Source of the DNA: Planctomycetaceae bacterium
GTDB taxonomy: Bacteria; Planctomycetota; Planctomycetia; Planctomycetales; Planctomycetaceae
Length of the DNA: 7,806 bases
Reading direction: 5' to 3'
Assembly: GCA_027080405.1 (NCBI GenBank)
Contig: JALWSL010000173.1
Span: 1 to 7,806 of the forward strand
Part shown: piece after piece, positions 6,616 through 7,806 of the stretch
How positions within the stretch are numbered: the first letter of the stretch is position 1
Layout: each line of letters starts with the position of its first letter
Position numbers and translations under genes: made by a program
Notes under the pieces: generated by a model
What the model was told of the DNA's origin: nothing
Databases searched by the model: none
What the model saw: only the letters and a program-made list of their open reading frames with translations

Positions 6616-6646
6616 AAAAAACGATCCAAAACGGGAAAAATGGATC
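6616..6646 (-). terminator. Likely intrinsic terminator after secY
   Basis: On the - strand GATCCA (6646-6641) and TGGATC (6628-6623) form a 6-bp stem around a 12-base loop. A G and then six T residues (6621-6616) follow at once. It begins 20 bases after the secY stop codon. The stem is short and the loop large, so efficiency may be partial, but the T run and placement fit a terminator. Confidence 0.5.
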
Positions 6647-6666
6647 TGTCAGATTCAAATTCCTGT

Positions 6667-7806
6667 TCAGGTTTCGTCCGAGTCCAACAGGCCGCGATAG
6701 TTTCTCATGACCAGATGGGAGTCGATTTTCTGAACCAGATCCAGGGCTACCGAAACAACAATCAGCAAACCGGTGCCGCCGTAAAAACTGGCCAGCATGA
6801 ATGGGATATTCATCCAGCGGGCGACAATCATCGGTGTGATCGCGATGATCGCCAGGAAGCCGGCTCCCACATAAGTGATCCTTACCATCACCTGTTCCAG
6901 ATAGGTCGCCGTGCGTGTTCCCGGACGATATCCCGGAATGAAACTTCCGTAATCCTTCAAATTGTTTGCCATATCTTTCGGGTTGAATGTGATCGCGGTC
7001 CAGAAATAGCAGAAGAAGTAGATCAACGCGATATAGCAGGTGTTGTAAATGAACCCGCGACCGGAGCCAAAGGCGCTGGCGAGAATTTTCAGCGTCATCG
7101 AACCGGGCCAAATGGTTGCGAGTTGACTGAAAATGAAGTAGGGGAACATGAGCAGGCTGGATGCAAAAATAATCGGCATCACCCCCGCCTGGTTCACTTT
7201 CAGAGGAAGAAACTGTCGCTGGCCTCCCATCACTTTCCGGCCGCGGACATGCTTGGCCGATTGAATCGGGATTCGCCTTTGTCCCTGCGTAATGGCAACA
7301 ACCGCAATTACAACCGCGATAAACATCACCGCCAGCAAAAGCAATTTGTCCACGCCCAACTCTGTCCCTGCTCGTATCCCTTTTTCGAAAGCGGGTTGCA
7401 GATATTCATACATCGACGTCGGCATGCGGGCCAGAATCCCGGCCATGATCAACAGGCTGATTCCATTGCCGATACCGTATTCATCGATCTGTTCGCCCAG
7501 CCACATCAAAAAGACAGTCCCGGCTGTCATCACCAGAGCACCAATCGAGTGCACGAAAAAACCATCATAGGCCTTGATGATCATCCCGGCTCCTTCATTT
7601 CCGAAACCGCCCGAAATGGCACGTATCCAAAAGTAGCTCTGCAGCAGACATATGACAACGGTTGCGTAACGGGTATATTCGTTAATTTTCTTTCGCCCCG
7701 CTTCCCCCTCTTTCTGTAACTGCTCCAACGGCGGGTAGACACTGCCCATCAATTGGAAAATAATCGAAGCAGAAATATAGGGCATGATTCCCAGGCCGAA
7801 AATGGT
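6667..7806 (-). CDS. secY: Protein translocase subunit SecY, 5' end missing
   Basis: SecY is the pore-forming subunit of the SecYEG channel, which moves proteins across or into the inner membrane with SecA or the ribosome. The visible 379 residues begin inside transmembrane segment 2 (TIFGLGIMPYISASIIFQL), so about 70-80 N-terminal residues, with segment 1 and the plug, lie beyond the window. The frame is open to the right edge; the ATG at 7785 is internal. The rest follows the family: LGEQIDEYGIGNGISLLI, the cytoplasmic loop with QGQRRIPIQSAK, then NQAGVMPIIFASSLL, and the next loop with FIPGYRPGTRTATYL, whose arginine in PGYRPG matches the functionally important E. coli Arg357. It ends with QKIDSHLVMRNYRGLL, typical of SecY. 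The stop is TGA at 6669-6667. The total length would be about 450. The identity is secure. Confidence 0.97.
   Translation of the reverse strand, partial: TIFGLGIMPYISASIIFQLMGSVYPPLEQLQKEGEAGRKKINEYTRYATVVICLLQSYFWIRAISGGFGNEGAGMIIKAYDGFFVHSIGALVMTAGTVFLMWLGEQIDEYGIGNGISLLIMAGILARMPTSMYEYLQPAFEKGIRAGTELGVDKLLLLAVMFIAVVIAVVAITQGQRRIPIQSAKHVRGRKVMGGQRQFLPLKVNQAGVMPIIFASSLLMFPYFIFSQLATIWPGSMTLKILASAFGSGRGFIYNTCYIALIYFFCYFWTAITFNPKDMANNLKDYGSFIPGYRPGTRTATYLEQVMVRITYVGAGFLAIIAITPMIVARWMNIPFMLASFYGGTGLLIVVSVALDLVQKIDSHLVMRNYRGLLDSDET

Noticed and set aside
6601..7719. 372-codon open frame on the + strand opposite secY
   Set aside because: It mirrors SecY, whose frame has clear family motifs. The product is rich in His, Asn, Gln and Arg and has no recognisable domain, as expected for an antisense translation.

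Overview
The window looks like an ordinary housekeeping stretch of a bacterial chromosome. It is most likely from a planctomycete or a close relative, which is an inference. The grounds are a ribosomal protein L17 about twice the usual length, with two internal insertions and a long acidic tail; a run of secY, map, rpmJ, rpsM, rpsK, rpoA and rplQ that lacks adk, infA and rpsD at their usual places; roughly balanced base composition; and loosely spaced, sometimes weak ribosome binding sites. No sequence search could be run, so the taxonomic call is tentative.

Layout: bases 2-1888 on the + strand hold the 3' part of an alpha-glucan (glycogen) phosphorylase gene whose start lies before the window. 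Everything else recognisable is on the - strand and converges on it. Reading in the direction of transcription from the right edge, these are secY (5' end cut off by the window), a spacer with two terminator-like hairpins, map, a spacer with a good sigma70-type promoter and a structured leader, then rpmJ, rpsM, rpsK, rpoA and rplQ. A short, unrecognised - strand ORF (1941-2141) lies between rplQ and the phosphorylase gene.

Functionally, the - strand genes are the distal part of the spc/alpha ribosomal protein cluster. SecY builds the membrane translocation channel, Map removes the initiator methionine, L36, S13, S11 and L17 are ribosomal parts, and RpoA is the scaffold of RNA polymerase. The two hairpins after secY and the TATAAT promoter before rpmJ suggest the cluster is transcribed as at least two units, secY and upstream genes, and rpmJ-rpsM-rpsK-rpoA-rplQ, with map in between. 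The phosphorylase releases glucose-1-phosphate from stored glycogen and is unrelated to its neighbours.

I see no mobile element, CRISPR array, RNA gene, defence system or clearly new system. The points worth a second look are the enlarged L17, the compact hairpins and a shared 14-base motif in the spacers around rpoA, the missing rpsD, the leader of rpmJ, and the unknown small ORF.
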